From assembly GCF_017084525.1 (NCBI RefSeq), contig NZ_CP070950.1, positions 3,100,001-3,164,000 of the forward strand: 64,000 nucleotides of DNA, given 5' to 3'. The stretch is from Conexibacter sp. SYSU D00693. Its GTDB lineage: Bacteria; Actinomycetota; Thermoleophilia; Solirubrobacterales; Solirubrobacteraceae. A model generated the notes under the pieces. It did not search any database and was not told the origin of the DNA. It was given only the letters and a program-made list of their open reading frames with translations. Of the stretch, positions 45,225-53,442 are shown piece after piece (within the stretch, counting starts at the first letter, position 1; each line of letters starts with the position of its first letter). The translations under genes were made by a program, and so were the position numbers.

Positions 45225-46937
45225 CTAGGCTCCGGCGCGATGTTCGCCCGGGTCGACCACATCGGCGTGGCCGTCGAGGACCTCGACGCCGCGATCGCCC
45301 TCTACGAGCAGACGCTCGGCATGGAGCTCGTGCACCGCGAGACGGTGACCGAGCAGGGCGTCGAGGCCGTCCTGCTCGACGTCGGCGAGAACCACGTCGA
45401 GCTGCTCGCACCGCTCGGCCCCGACACGCCCGTCGGCAAGTACCTGGCCAAGAAGGGCCCGGGCATCCACCACGTCGCCTACCAGACGACCGACATCGAG
45501 CAGACGCTGTCCGCCCTCAAGGCGGCCGGCATCCGGCTCATCGACGAGACGCCCCGCATCGGCATCCGCGGCTCGAAGGTCGCCTTCGTGCACCCGGGCG
45601 CGGTGGGCAGCGTGCTGACCGAGGTCGTCGAGCCCGCCCACTGACCGGGCAGGACAGGAGCACACCATGGCCCAGCGCATCTCCATCGGCTTCCAGGCCT
45701 CCCCGCCGCTCGCCCTCCGCGTCTCCGACGACGAGCTCTCCAAGCTCCAGGGCGCCCTGGGCGGCGAGGGCTGGCACGACGTCTCCGCCGAGGACGGCTC
45801 CGTCCGCCTCTCCCTCCAGCACGTCCTGTGGCTGCGGGTGGAGAAGGACGAGGCGCGCGTCGGCTTCGGCCTGGGCGGCTGCCCGCCCATGGCCGGCGGG
45901 GCGCGCCTCCCCCGGTGGGGGAGCGGAGAAGACGCCACTCGATGACCCAGTTCGCGTTCGACGCGCTGCAAGAGGCGCTGCGGCTCGCGCGTGACGTCCC
46001 ACCACGTGACGCGCAGGACGCGCCAGCCGGCGTCCTCCAGGAGCGCGTCCCGTCGGGCGTCCTCGAGCTCTGCGACGACGCCCTCGTGGTACGCGCGGCC
46101 GTCCGCCTCGATGGCGAACCGCTTCTGGCCGAAGACGACGTCGACCTCGAGGAGCTCGCCTGTCGAGACCTGCACGAGCTCGTTGAACCGCGGTGACGGA
46201 CGCAGTCCGGCATCCAGGACGAGCTCTGCGACCAGCGCCTCGAGCTTGCTGCGCAGGCGCAGCGCGCGGGATCGACGCGCATCGAGGAAGCGGAGCATCA
46301 CCCGCCGCCCGGGCTGTCCGCGGTGGCGGTCGACGCAGTCGCGCAGGGCGCGAGGGGTGCAGATGCCCCGGCGCAGGGCCTCGTCGGCCGCGTTGACCGC
46401 CACGGTCCTCGGCGCCATCGACGAGAGGTCGATGAGCGTGCGAGCCGGCTTCGTCACCGTGATCCCGCGTGTGGTCACGACGTCGCGGGCGCAGAGCGTC
46501 CTCGAGCGATGGACGACGAGGCCCGGGATGGCGTGGTGGACGTCGTCGACGACGGTGACGTGGAGCTCGGGGCGGTCCGGCGTGCACCGCCAGAAGGCGC
46601 TCGCCGACCAGGACGTCAGCGCGGCGTCGCCATCGCAGGCCAGGATCGCCGCGAGGCGTTCGCCGTCGCGGGAGAGGATCCGGTGGCCCACGGCATAGAC
46701 GCCGGCGTGCACCGCGCGGAGCAGGCGCTGCCGGGTGAGGACGTCGATCGCCGTCCCCGGGAAGCCGAGCTCGAGGAGCTGCTTGCGCGTGACGACGCCG
46801 TGCTGGCGCTCCGCGAGGTCGCCACAGACCCTCGCCAGCCATCGAGTGGCGGATAGTCCGTCTGGGAGACGGAGAATCCGCCAATCGATGGGCAGGGGGA
46901 GCGGGGGGACGAGGAGGCGCTGGGACACCTCCACCAC
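45225..46937 (-). CDS. AbiEi-like / DUF559 endonuclease-fold protein, frame open past its domain
   Basis: The recognisable protein runs from about 46937 down to about 45950 (about 330 residues). The first part has an AbiEi-type winged helix, LAERQHGVVTRKQLLELGF and LLRAVHAGVYAVGH. The C-terminal DUF559/Vsr-like PD-(D/E)XK fold has ELLEVDVVFGQKRFAIEADGRAYHE (in part) and RDALLEDAGWRVLRVTWWD, supplying D, E and K. After ELGH at about 45942 no stop occurs, and the frame continues antisense through the small gene and mce to 45225; that extension is probably not functional. The start is uncertain: GTG codons at 46937, 46934 and 46928. It may be a defence or mobile-element gene that lost its stop. 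Confidence 0.55.
   Translation of the reverse strand: MVEVSQRLLVPPLPLPIDWRILRLPDGLSATRWLARVCGDLAERQHGVVTRKQLLELGFPGTAIDVLTRQRLLRAVHAGVYAVGHRILSRDGERLAAILACDGDAALTSWSASAFWRCTPDRPELHVTVVDDVHHAIPGLVVHRSRTLCARDVVTTRGITVTKPARTLIDLSSMAPRTVAVNAADEALRRGICTPRALRDCVDRHRGQPGRRVMLRFLDARRSRALRLRSKLEALVAELVLDAGLRPSPRFNELVQVSTGELLEVDVVFGQKRFAIEADGRAYHEGVVAELEDARRDALLEDAGWRVLRVTWWDVTREPQRLLQRVERELGHRVASSPLPHRGRRAPPAMGGQPPRPKPTRASSFSTRSHRTCWRERRTEPSSAETSCQPSPPRAPWSLESSSSETRRASGGEAWKPMEMRWAMVCSCPARSVGGLDDLGQHAAHRARVHEGDLRAADADAGRLVDEPDAGRLEGGQRLLDVGRLVGDVVDARALLGQVLADGRVGAERCEQLDVVLADVEQDGLDALLGHRLAVHELHAERLLVEGDRGVEVLDGHADVVDPGEHRAGA
45226..45231 (+). promoter_or_regulatory. TAGGCT -10 box, leaderless type
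   Basis: TAGGCT ends eight bases before the ATG at 45240, giving the epimerase gene its own start within 20 bases of the FtsH-like stop. Confidence 0.5.
45240..45644 (+). CDS. mce: methylmalonyl-CoA epimerase
   Basis: A 134-residue VOC-fold protein that interconverts (R)- and (S)-methylmalonyl-CoA in propionate metabolism. It has the paired beta-alpha-beta-beta-beta units: VDHIGVAVEDLDAAIALYEQTLGM with metal His, NHVELLAPLGPDTPVGKYLAKKGPGIHHVAYQTTD (in part) with the second His, and the closing Glu in VLTEVVEPAH. The KYLAKKGPGIHHVAY block is specific for the epimerase rather than glyoxalase. No mutase gene is nearby. The antisense strand has an open frame across the whole gene. Confidence 0.93.
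   Translation: MFARVDHIGVAVEDLDAAIALYEQTLGMELVHRETVTEQGVEAVLLDVGENHVELLAPLGPDTPVGKYLAKKGPGIHHVAYQTTDIEQTLSALKAAGIRLIDETPRIGIRGSKVAFVHPGAVGSVLTEVVEPAH
45667..45945 (+). CDS. small hypothetical protein, 92 aa
   Basis: A 92-residue protein with AGGAG six bases before the ATG. It shows alternating strand and helix segments (ISIGFQASPPLALRVSDDELSKL, WHDVSAEDGSVRLSLQHVLWLRVEKDEARVGFGL in part), suggesting a small beta-sheet fold with a helix. The family is not recognised. The last ~15 residues are encoded by a hairpin region and may not belong to the fold. It lies downstream of the epimerase gene and converges on the AbiEi/DUF559-type gene. Confidence 0.65.
   Translation: MAQRISIGFQASPPLALRVSDDELSKLQGALGGEGWHDVSAEDGSVRLSLQHVLWLRVEKDEARVGFGLGGCPPMAGGARLPRWGSGEDATR
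45907..45923. terminator. hairpin CTCCCCC-GGT-GGGGGAG at a convergent junction
   Basis: A perfect 7-bp stem with a three-base loop lies where the small plus-strand gene and the minus-strand AbiEi/DUF559-type gene meet. It could end transcription from both sides. There is no T-run. Confidence 0.5.
46847..46883. repeat. 37-bp near-perfect palindrome near the start of the DUF559-type gene
   Basis: Outer arms TGGCGGAT/ATCCGCCA (46847-46854, 46876-46883) and inner arms TCCGTCT/AGACGGA (46857-46863, 46867-46873) share one centre at 46865; only two base pairs between them do not match. It falls inside the 5' part of the AbiEi/DUF559-type frame, so it may be an operator or mobile-element end, or show that the true gene starts further in. 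Confidence 0.6.
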
Positions 46938-46988
46938 GCTGGTGGCCTCCGGCGCGCGTGTGGCGCGCGCAACGTGCCGATACCGCGC

Positions 46989-47087
46989 CACCGCGCACGC
47001 CAGCGGCGCTCGAGACCGCGCCACCGAGCACGCCAGCGGCGCGCGAGAGCGCGGCACCGCGCACGCCAGCGGCGCGCGGTCCCGCCC
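46989..47087. repeat. 33-bp tandem repeat, three copies
   Basis: Units begin with CACCGCGCACGCCAGCGGCG at 46989, 47022 and 47055. The first two units are nearly identical and the third diverges at its end. It lies in the gap 46938-47120, between the PLD-type gene and the AbiEi/DUF559-type gene, which otherwise holds nothing. The 33-base period could encode 11-residue repeats in several frames, but none belongs to a convincing gene. Confidence 0.75.
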
Positions 47088-47120
47088 GGCCCCGCGTCCC
47101 GGCCGTGCCCGCCGCGCCGC

Positions 47121-48422
47121 CTACAGCTCCCGCCGCGCCAGCCGCATGACCTGCTCGCGCGCGCGGTGGGTGACCGGGCGCCCGTCCCAGCGCGCCGGGT
47201 CGATCTCCTCGCTCACGGAGAGGTCGCGCTCGAACTGGGCGTCGAGCTGCGCCACGAACTCCGGCGACTGGAGGCAGAGCGTCGCCTCGTCGTGGAGCTG
47301 GAACGAGCGGTTGTCGAAGTTCACGGAGCCCACGGAGGCCCAGGCGCCGTCGACGGCCAGCGTCTTGGCGTGCAGCATGGTCGGGCAGTACTCGAAGACG
47401 CGCACGCCGCACTCGAGCAGGCGGCGGTAGGCCGCCCGGCCGGCGACGCGGACGAACTCCTTGTCGATGTGCTCGCCGGGCACGAGCAGGCGGACCGCCA
47501 CCCCGCGCTCGGCCGCGTCGCACAGCGCCTCGATGAAGGCGGGGCGCGGGGCGAAGTACGCGGCGGTGAGGTCCAGGCGCTCGCGCGCGCAGGCCAGCGC
47601 CAGGAAGTACAGCGCCTCGGCGTTCGTGTCGCCGACCTCGGCGACGGAGCGGACGACCTGCATCGGGCAGCCGCCCTCGAGCGGCTCGAGCTCGGGCAGG
47701 AAGTCCGGCCCGACCAGGACCTCGCCGGTCGCCTCGAGCCAGTTCTCGGCGAACGCGCCCTGCAGGCCGCGGACGACCGGGCCGTGGACGCGCACGTGGG
47801 TGTCGCGCCAGTGGTCGGGGTCCTGCGCGTCGCCCGTCCACTCCTCGGCGATCCCGACCCCGCCGATCATCCCCACGCGCCCGTCGGCGACGAGGACCTT
47901 GCGGTGGGTGCGGTTGTTGACCCGTCGCACCGCGTAGGGCTTGACGGGTCGGAAGCGCGCGACGTGCACCCCCGCCTCGCGCATCTCCTTCAGCAGCCCG
48001 CGGTCCATCGGGATCGTCCCGACCGCGTCGAGCAGGACGTTCACCCGCACGCCCTCGCGCGCCCGCCGGCACAGCGCGTGCGCGATGTCGTGGGCGATGT
48101 CGCCCTTCCAGTAGACGTAGGTCAGGAGGTTGATGGTGTTCTGCGCCTGCTCGATCGTCTCGAGGAAGCAGGGGAAGATCCGGTCGCCGTTGATGAGCAG
48201 CTCGGCCTTGTTGCCGACGGAGATCGGCGCCGCGGTGAGCGACTCGCACGCGTGCAGGAACGCCTCGGAGCCGACGTCGAGCCCGTCGCCGGCCAGCCGG
48301 TAGCCGTGGCCCTGCTCGCGGCGGTGGCGCAGCGAGTCGCTGGCGTACCAGGCGGTGCCGAAGGCGGCGAGGCCGACCGGCCAGCTCCACCGCGCCGGGA
48401 CCCGCGGGACCTCGACCTTCAC
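47121..48422 (-). CDS. phospholipase D-like protein (cardiolipin synthase type)
   Basis: A 433-residue enzyme with two HKD motifs: NRTHRKVLVADGRVGMIGG in the first half and MLHAKTLAVDGAWASVGSVNFD in the second, giving HxKx4D twice. An N-terminal hydrophobic segment (WSWPVGLAAFGTAWY) probably anchors it. Members join two phosphatidylglycerols to cardiolipin, or act as related phosphatidyltransferases. The GTG at 48422 overlaps the stop of the lipid kinase gene as GTGA, so the two are coupled in lipid metabolism. Confidence 0.9.
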   Translation of the reverse strand: MKVEVPRVPARWSWPVGLAAFGTAWYASDSLRHRREQGHGYRLAGDGLDVGSEAFLHACESLTAAPISVGNKAELLINGDRIFPCFLETIEQAQNTINLLTYVYWKGDIAHDIAHALCRRAREGVRVNVLLDAVGTIPMDRGLLKEMREAGVHVARFRPVKPYAVRRVNNRTHRKVLVADGRVGMIGGVGIAEEWTGDAQDPDHWRDTHVRVHGPVVRGLQGAFAENWLEATGEVLVGPDFLPELEPLEGGCPMQVVRSVAEVGDTNAEALYFLALACARERLDLTAAYFAPRPAFIEALCDAAERGVAVRLLVPGEHIDKEFVRVAGRAAYRRLLECGVRVFEYCPTMLHAKTLAVDGAWASVGSVNFDNRSFQLHDEATLCLQSPEFVAQLDAQFERDLSVSEEIDPARWDGRPVTHRAREQVMRLARREL

Positions 48423-49267
48423 CGCCCCACCACCACGCGCACCAGCTCGTCGTCGACGCCGAAGCGCGAGACCGTCCCGCACGGGCAGACCTCGCCGTCG
48501 ACGTTGTAGGTCTCCGGGCCCTCGACGACGACCTCGCGGCCGCGGGCGTGGACGACGTCGTCCTGCGCGTGCAGCCGCCCGAGCTTCATCCCCACCGCCC
48601 GCCGCGCCAGCCCCAGCCGCGACCCGCCCGGGACGACGAGCACGTCCAGCTCGCGGTCGTCGGGGTCCGTGCCGCCCGTGGCCGAGCCGCCGCCGAAGTG
48701 GCCGGTCGCGGCGACCACCACCTGCCACGCCTCGTCGTCGTGCACCTCGACGCCGTCCACCACCACCCGCGCGTGCTCGGGCCCGTGCAGGACACCGGCC
48801 TTCGCCGCGCCCACGCCGTAGGCCAGCGCGCCCAGGCGCGGCTTGAGGGGCTTGGCCTCCCGCGCCGCGACGACCGACAGCCCGGCCGACGCGACGTTGA
48901 GGAAGGGCCTGCCGTCCATGCGCGCCAGCTCGTACGGGCGGACGTCGGCGTCCGCGTCGACGGCGAGCGCCGCGGCCTCCTCCACGTCCCCGGGCAGTCC
49001 CGCGGCACGCGCGAAGTCGTTGGCCGTCCCGGTGGGGACGACGCCGAGCGCCAGGCCGTGGCGCGCCGCGAGCTCCGCGGCGGGACCGAGGGACCCGTCG
49101 CCGCCGGCCACCACGAGGCGTTCCGCGTCGCCCACCTCGCACGACGCGTCGAGCTCGCGCACGTCGCACACCCGCAGCTGCGCGCCGTGGCGCTCGAGCA
49201 CCTCGCGCACCGAGGACGCCGACCCGCTCCCCGACCGCTCGTTCGTCGCCAGCAGGACGCGCACCAC
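48419..49267 (-). CDS. diacylglycerol kinase-family lipid kinase
   Basis: A 282-residue DAGK-catalytic-domain protein (YegS/DgkB-like) that phosphorylates diacylglycerol or related lipids. The nucleotide motif is VVAGGDGSLGPAAELA and the second motif is VVPTGTANDFARAAGLP. The C-terminal beta domain ends with TYNVDGEVCPCG, the usual xxDGE element, here followed by a CxC. GTG 49267 is preceded by GGGGAGGA at good distance; the neighbouring GTG at 49264 is equally possible. It is coupled to the PLD-type gene. Confidence 0.9.
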   Translation of the reverse strand: MVRVLLATNERSGSGSASSVREVLERHGAQLRVCDVRELDASCEVGDAERLVVAGGDGSLGPAAELAARHGLALGVVPTGTANDFARAAGLPGDVEEAAALAVDADADVRPYELARMDGRPFLNVASAGLSVVAAREAKPLKPRLGALAYGVGAAKAGVLHGPEHARVVVDGVEVHDDEAWQVVVAATGHFGGGSATGGTDPDDRELDVLVVPGGSRLGLARRAVGMKLGRLHAQDDVVHARGREVVVEGPETYNVDGEVCPCGTVSRFGVDDELVRVVVGR

Positions 49268-49338
49268 GGCGATCCTCCCCAGGGAGGCCGTCCGCCAAGC
49301 GAGGACCGCCCGGACATCCGTCCGCGCCGCGCGCCGCG

Positions 49339-49344
49339 TAGCCT
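49339..49344 (+). promoter_or_regulatory. TAGCCT -10 box, leaderless type
   Basis: TAGCCT ends eight bases before the GTG at 49353 of the PAP2 gene, divergent from the lipid kinase. Confidence 0.5.
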
Positions 49345-49352
49345 CCCGCGCC

Positions 49353-49910
49353 GTGGCGCGTCTCCCCCTCGCCCCCGAGCCCGCCGCGCGGCGCTCCCTG
49401 CGCGCGCGGTTCGCCGCCGGCCCCGTCGGCCGGCGCGTCGTGGCGTTCGACCTCGTCGGCTTCCGGCTCCTGCGCGTCACCCCGCGTGCCGAGCCGGCGG
49501 TGCGTCGCTTCAGCGCCTGCGGCGAGCACGCCGCGTGCTGGATCGCCGTGGGGGCGGTCGGCGCCGCCGTGGACCGGCCGCGGCGCGAGCGCTGGCTCAA
49601 GGCGCTGGCCATCGTCGCCCTCGCCTACGCGATCAACGTCGTGCTCAAGTCGGTCGTCCGGCGCAAGCGCCCCGTGATCGACGGGCTGCCGGCGCTCATC
49701 GCCACCCCCACGAAGCTGTCGTTCCCCAGCTCGCACGCCGCGTCGTCGTTCGCCGCGGCGCGGGCCTACTCGGCCCTCGTCCCCGGCGCGCCGCTGTACG
49801 CGACCGCCGCGGCGATGGCCACCAGCCGGGTGATGCTCGGCGTCCACTACCCCTCTGACGTCCTCTGCGGCGCCGCCCTCGGCGCCGGGATCGGGAGCCT
49901 CGCGCGATGA
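49353..49910 (+). CDS. PAP2-family lipid phosphatase
   Basis: A 185-residue membrane phosphatase. The three PAP2 motifs are in order: K-SVVRRKRP (KxxxxxxRP), FPSSHAASSFA (PSxH) and SRVMLGVHYPSDVLCG (SRxxxxxHxxxD). About four hydrophobic segments are predicted. Together with the divergent lipid kinase and PLD-type enzyme it forms a phospholipid-remodelling locus: it would dephosphorylate phosphatidate or undecaprenyl pyrophosphate. The GTG at 49353 has its own TAGCCT box. Its stop overlaps ychF as ATGA. Confidence 0.9.
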   Translation: MARLPLAPEPAARRSLRARFAAGPVGRRVVAFDLVGFRLLRVTPRAEPAVRRFSACGEHAACWIAVGAVGAAVDRPRRERWLKALAIVALAYAINVVLKSVVRRKRPVIDGLPALIATPTKLSFPSSHAASSFAAARAYSALVPGAPLYATAAAMATSRVMLGVHYPSDVLCGAALGAGIGSLAR

Positions 49911-50983
49911 AGGTCGGCATCGTCGGCATGCCCAACGCCGGCAAGTCCTCGCTGTTCAACGCGCTGACGAAGGCCGGCGCCGAGGCGGCGAACTACCCGT
50001 TCACGACGATCGAGCCCAACGTCGCCGTCGTGCCCGTGGAGGACGAGCGGATGACGAAGGTCGCCGACACCGTCCGCGCCTCGGGGATCGTCTGGGACAC
50101 CATCGACTTCCACGACATCGCCGGGCTCGTCCGCGGCGCCCACGAGGGTGAGGGCCTGGGCAACCAGTTCCTGGCGAACATCCGCGAGACCGACGCCGTC
50201 GTCCACGTCGTGCGGGCCCACAACGACCCGAACGTCATCCACTCCGAGGGCCGCGTCGATCCCGTCGGCGACATCGAGATCATCGAGACCGAGCTGGTCT
50301 TCGCCGACCTCGAGCAGGTCGAGCGCCGGCTCGAGCGCGTCGTGCGCTCCGCCCGCGGCGGCGACAAGGCGGCGGTCGCCGAGCAGGCCTGGCTCACCGA
50401 GGTCCAGGCCGCGCTGCAGGAGGGCAAGGCCGCCCGCATCGTGCCGATGCCCGACGACGTCGAGGCCCACCAGACCGTCCAGCTGCTCACCGCCAAGCCG
50501 GTGCTCTTCGTCGCCAACGTCGACGAGGGCGACGACGAGGTCCCCGCCGCGATCGCCGAGCACGCGGAGGCCGAGGGGGCCGTCGCGGTGGCGATCTCGA
50601 GCCGCCTGGAGGCCGAGCTGTCCGAGCTCGACGACGAGGAGGCCGCGACGATGCGCGCCGAGCTGGGGGTCAGCGAGTCCGGCCTCCAGCGCGTGGTCCG
50701 CGGCGCGTTCGACCTCCTGCGCCTCATCGCGTTCTTCACCGCCGGCGAGGGCAAGCCGGCGCAGTGCTGGCACCTGCGCAACGGCCTCACCGCGTGGCAC
50801 GCGGCGGGCGAGATCCACAGCGACATCCAGAAGGGCTTCGTCCGGGCCGAGGTCGTCGGCTGGGAGGCGCTCGTCGAGGCCGGCGGCTACGCCGGCGCCC
50901 GCGACCGGGGGACGCTGCGCCTCGAGGGCCGCGACTACGTGATGCAGGACGGCGACGTCCTCACGGTGAAGTTCACCCCGTAG
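49907..50983 (+). CDS. ychF: redox-regulated ATPase/GTPase YchF (OLA1 family)
   Basis: A 358-residue Obg-related P-loop protein that binds ATP in preference to GTP. G1 is GIVGMPNAGKSSLFNAL, G3 is DIAGLVRGAHEGEGLGNQFL, and the specificity loop is VLFVANVDEGD in place of NKxD, which explains ATP preference. A coiled-coil insertion lies at about residues 125-180 and a TGS domain closes the protein (IAFFTAGEGKPAQCWHLRNG, KGFVRAEVV, VMQDGDVLTVKF). It is coupled to the PAP2 gene by a four-base overlap. Confidence 0.97.
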   Translation: MKVGIVGMPNAGKSSLFNALTKAGAEAANYPFTTIEPNVAVVPVEDERMTKVADTVRASGIVWDTIDFHDIAGLVRGAHEGEGLGNQFLANIRETDAVVHVVRAHNDPNVIHSEGRVDPVGDIEIIETELVFADLEQVERRLERVVRSARGGDKAAVAEQAWLTEVQAALQEGKAARIVPMPDDVEAHQTVQLLTAKPVLFVANVDEGDDEVPAAIAEHAEAEGAVAVAISSRLEAELSELDDEEAATMRAELGVSESGLQRVVRGAFDLLRLIAFFTAGEGKPAQCWHLRNGLTAWHAAGEIHSDIQKGFVRAEVVGWEALVEAGGYAGARDRGTLRLEGRDYVMQDGDVLTVKFTP

Positions 50984-51007
50984 GCGACGGCGGGTAGAGC
51001 CCCGTCC

Positions 51008-51298
51008 ATGCTGACCTACCTGCTGCTGCTGGCGCTCACGGGCCTGATCGTCGGCGGCCTCGCGCGCCTCGCGCTGCCCGGCCCCGACCCGATGGGGGTG
51101 CTGGCGACGATCGGCCTCGGCCTCGCCGGCTCGTTCATCGCCGGCCTCATCGTCTACGCGATCGCCGGCGACGACGGCCGCGGCCCCGGGATCCTGCTCA
51201 GCGTCCTGTGCGCGACCGGGCTGATGTACCTCGTGCGCCGCAGCCGCGGCCAGGGCCTGGAGTCGACCCGGCGCCGGCCGGGCCACATGGCGCGCTAG
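51008..51298 (+). CDS. GlsB/YeaQ/YmgE-like membrane protein
   Basis: A 96-residue membrane protein with three hydrophobic segments (about residues 2-22, 30-57 and 62-80). GLIVGGLARLALPGPDPMGVLATIGLGLAGSFIAGLI (in part) is the core pattern of the transglycosylase-associated/GlsB family, small envelope-stress proteins. A TAGAGC sequence seven bases before the ATG may be its -10 box. It converges on the GH2 gene; the two stop codons are adjacent. Confidence 0.82.
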   Translation: MLTYLLLLALTGLIVGGLARLALPGPDPMGVLATIGLGLAGSFIAGLIVYAIAGDDGRGPGILLSVLCATGLMYLVRRSRGQGLESTRRRPGHMAR

Positions 51299-53383
51299 CT
51301 AGGCGACCGAGCGGACCGGCTCGCGGTCCTCCTCGGCCGCCTGGCGGCCGCGGAGGTCCGTCGGCGGCGGCGGCGCTCCGGCGCCGCCGCGCGAGTCGCG
51401 CATCAGGCCCCGGAACGCCCACACCGGGATCCCGAGCAGGACGATCAGGCCGCCGACGAGCGCCAGCCACGGCAGCGCGTCGCCGAGACCGCCGCGGCCC
51501 TCGGGCACGCGGGTGCCGGTCGCCTCGGCGACCTCGGTGGAGCCGCGCCACAGCGCCGTGCGCTGCGCGTCGGCCGCCAGGACGTCCCAGGCCGGCTTGC
51601 GCTGGCCCTCGTAGGTGATGAGGCCCTTGTTGTGGATGCCGTCGCGGGGGATGCCGGTGCGCTTGGCGCCGCCATCCCAGTCGGGCTTGACGGCGAACTC
51701 CCGCAGTGTCCAGTAGATCGCCCCGCCGATGCGCGGCGTGCGCTCGACGACGTCGAGCACGCGGCGCACGTAGTCGGTCTGGAAGGCGTAGGTCTCCTTG
51801 ACCGACGCGGGCCCGTCGAAGGTGGACTCCGCACCGAACTCGGTGACGATGAGCGCCGCCCCGGGGTACTTGCGCTGCGTCGCGCGCAGGAACGGCCCGA
51901 GGTCCTCGATGTTCGCGGTCGAGCGGTCCTTCTTGCCGGGGTACCAGCCGAAGTACGAGTTGATCCCGAGCAGCGGGAACTTCGCGTAGGTCTCCTGGCG
52001 GTCGTAGCCGGGGTAGCTGAGGAGGTCGACGGACGCGGGCAGCGTCGGGTCGAGGTCGCGGGTGAGCGTCCGCGCGTCGAGCAGGAAGCGGCGCGTGCCC
52101 GGCACCTGGTCGGGGATCACCGACAGCTCGTTGCCCACCGAGTGGGTGATCACCGACGGGTGGCTGCGCGCGCCGAGGACCGTGCCGCGGACGGTGTCCA
52201 GCGCGGTGCGGCGCTGGGCGGCGGTCTCCAGGAGGCGGTCGCGGTGGTAGATCGGCGCCTGGGACCAGACGAGGATGCCCTCCTCGTCGAAGCGCTCGAG
52301 CAGGCGCTCGTCGAGCAGGTAGTGCGCGCGGGTGACGTTCGCGTTGAGCGCCTTGAGCTCGCGGACGATCCACTCGACGTCGGCGTCGGTCAGGGCCGCG
52401 CCGTGGCCGGGCGCGTCCTCCTGGATCGACGCGCCGCGCAGCTCGACGGGGCGGCCGTTGAGGCGCAGCAGGCCGTCCTTGACCTCGACGGTGCGCAGGC
52501 CGACCTTCTTGCGCTCCTCCTGCACGAGCGTGTCGCCGTCGCGGACGCGCAGCACCGCGCTGTAGAGGTTGGGCGAGCCGGGCTGCCAGAGCTGGGCGTC
52601 GCCGTCGACCGGGACGTCGAAGCGCACGCGCGTGCGCTCGCCCGGCGACAGCGGGCGGGTCTCGACGGCCTTGCCGGAGACCGTGCCGTCGGGCGCGCGC
52701 AGCTGGACGCCGACCTGCGGCCGGGCCGTCCCGGGACCGACGCCCGTGAGCTCGGCGTCGACGAGCACCCGCCACCGGCAGCCCGCCTCGCCGCAGACGC
52801 GGCGCGGCATGAGGCCGGGGCGGTCGGCGACGACGGTCCCGCGCGGGACGAGCTGCACGGGCTTGCTGATCCCGCCCCAGTTCCACCAGCCCTCGCGGGG
52901 CTCCTTGGCCTTGCGGTTGTCGACGCGCACGACGAGCGTGTGCTCGCCCGTCCCGAGCTCGCCGGCCGGGAGGTCGAACGGGACATAGGGGTCGCGGTGC
53001 TCGCCGAGGCGGCGGCCGTCGAGCCAGACCTCGGCCGTCCGGCGGACCTGGCCGAAGCGCAGCGCCCAGCGCTGGGCGGCCGGCGCGTCGGGCGCCCGGA
53101 AGCGGACGCGGTACCAGCCGACCGTGCCCCAGAAGCGCCCTTCGTCCGGGCGCGGGTCGAAGAGGTGGGGCACCTCGACGGGCTGCCAGCCCTCGCCGGT
53201 CGTCCCGCTCTGCAGGCCGTCGGCGCGGCCCTGGTCCTGCGGGTCGGGCAGGTACTGCCAGGCGCCCTCGAGGGGGCTGGGCGTCGCCCGCGGCTCCTGG
53301 GCGGAGGCGTGCGCCGTCAGCGCGCAGGTGAGCGCGACCACGAGCACGAGCATCCGGCCGAGGGCACGGGTCACCGCCTCCAT
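51299..53383 (-). CDS. secreted, membrane-anchored glycoside hydrolase family 2 protein
   Basis: A 694-residue exported hydrolase. After a signal peptide (MLVLVVALTCALTAHASA) come the GH2 sugar-binding domain (WGTVGWYRVRFRAP, WLDGRRLGEHRDPYVPFDL, WNWGGISKPVQL), the immunoglobulin-like domain and the TIM barrel. The acid/base Glu is in HSVGNELSVIP and the nucleophile Glu in IVTEFGAEST. A C-terminal helix (LPWLALVGGLIVLLGIPVWAF) and a short charged tail anchor it. Substrate could be a beta-galactoside, glucuronide or mannoside. ATG 53383 begins an arginine-containing signal peptide. Confidence 0.88.
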   Translation of the reverse strand: MEAVTRALGRMLVLVVALTCALTAHASAQEPRATPSPLEGAWQYLPDPQDQGRADGLQSGTTGEGWQPVEVPHLFDPRPDEGRFWGTVGWYRVRFRAPDAPAAQRWALRFGQVRRTAEVWLDGRRLGEHRDPYVPFDLPAGELGTGEHTLVVRVDNRKAKEPREGWWNWGGISKPVQLVPRGTVVADRPGLMPRRVCGEAGCRWRVLVDAELTGVGPGTARPQVGVQLRAPDGTVSGKAVETRPLSPGERTRVRFDVPVDGDAQLWQPGSPNLYSAVLRVRDGDTLVQEERKKVGLRTVEVKDGLLRLNGRPVELRGASIQEDAPGHGAALTDADVEWIVRELKALNANVTRAHYLLDERLLERFDEEGILVWSQAPIYHRDRLLETAAQRRTALDTVRGTVLGARSHPSVITHSVGNELSVIPDQVPGTRRFLLDARTLTRDLDPTLPASVDLLSYPGYDRQETYAKFPLLGINSYFGWYPGKKDRSTANIEDLGPFLRATQRKYPGAALIVTEFGAESTFDGPASVKETYAFQTDYVRRVLDVVERTPRIGGAIYWTLREFAVKPDWDGGAKRTGIPRDGIHNKGLITYEGQRKPAWDVLAADAQRTALWRGSTEVAEATGTRVPEGRGGLGDALPWLALVGGLIVLLGIPVWAFRGLMRDSRGGAGAPPPPTDLRGRQAAEEDREPVRSVA

Positions 53384-53442
53384 TGTGGCGAACCCGTCCC
53401 CGGTGGGGGGCCGCCCCACCGCGGCGCGGACCCCGGAGCGTC

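Noticed and set aside
46989-47087. Possible CRISPR array
   Set aside because: Units are directly adjacent without unique spacers, and no cas gene is nearby.
47121-49847. Single 908-residue minus-strand protein
   Set aside because: Only 47121-48422 has domain content (PLD type); the upstream part is the shifted frame of the lipid kinase gene.
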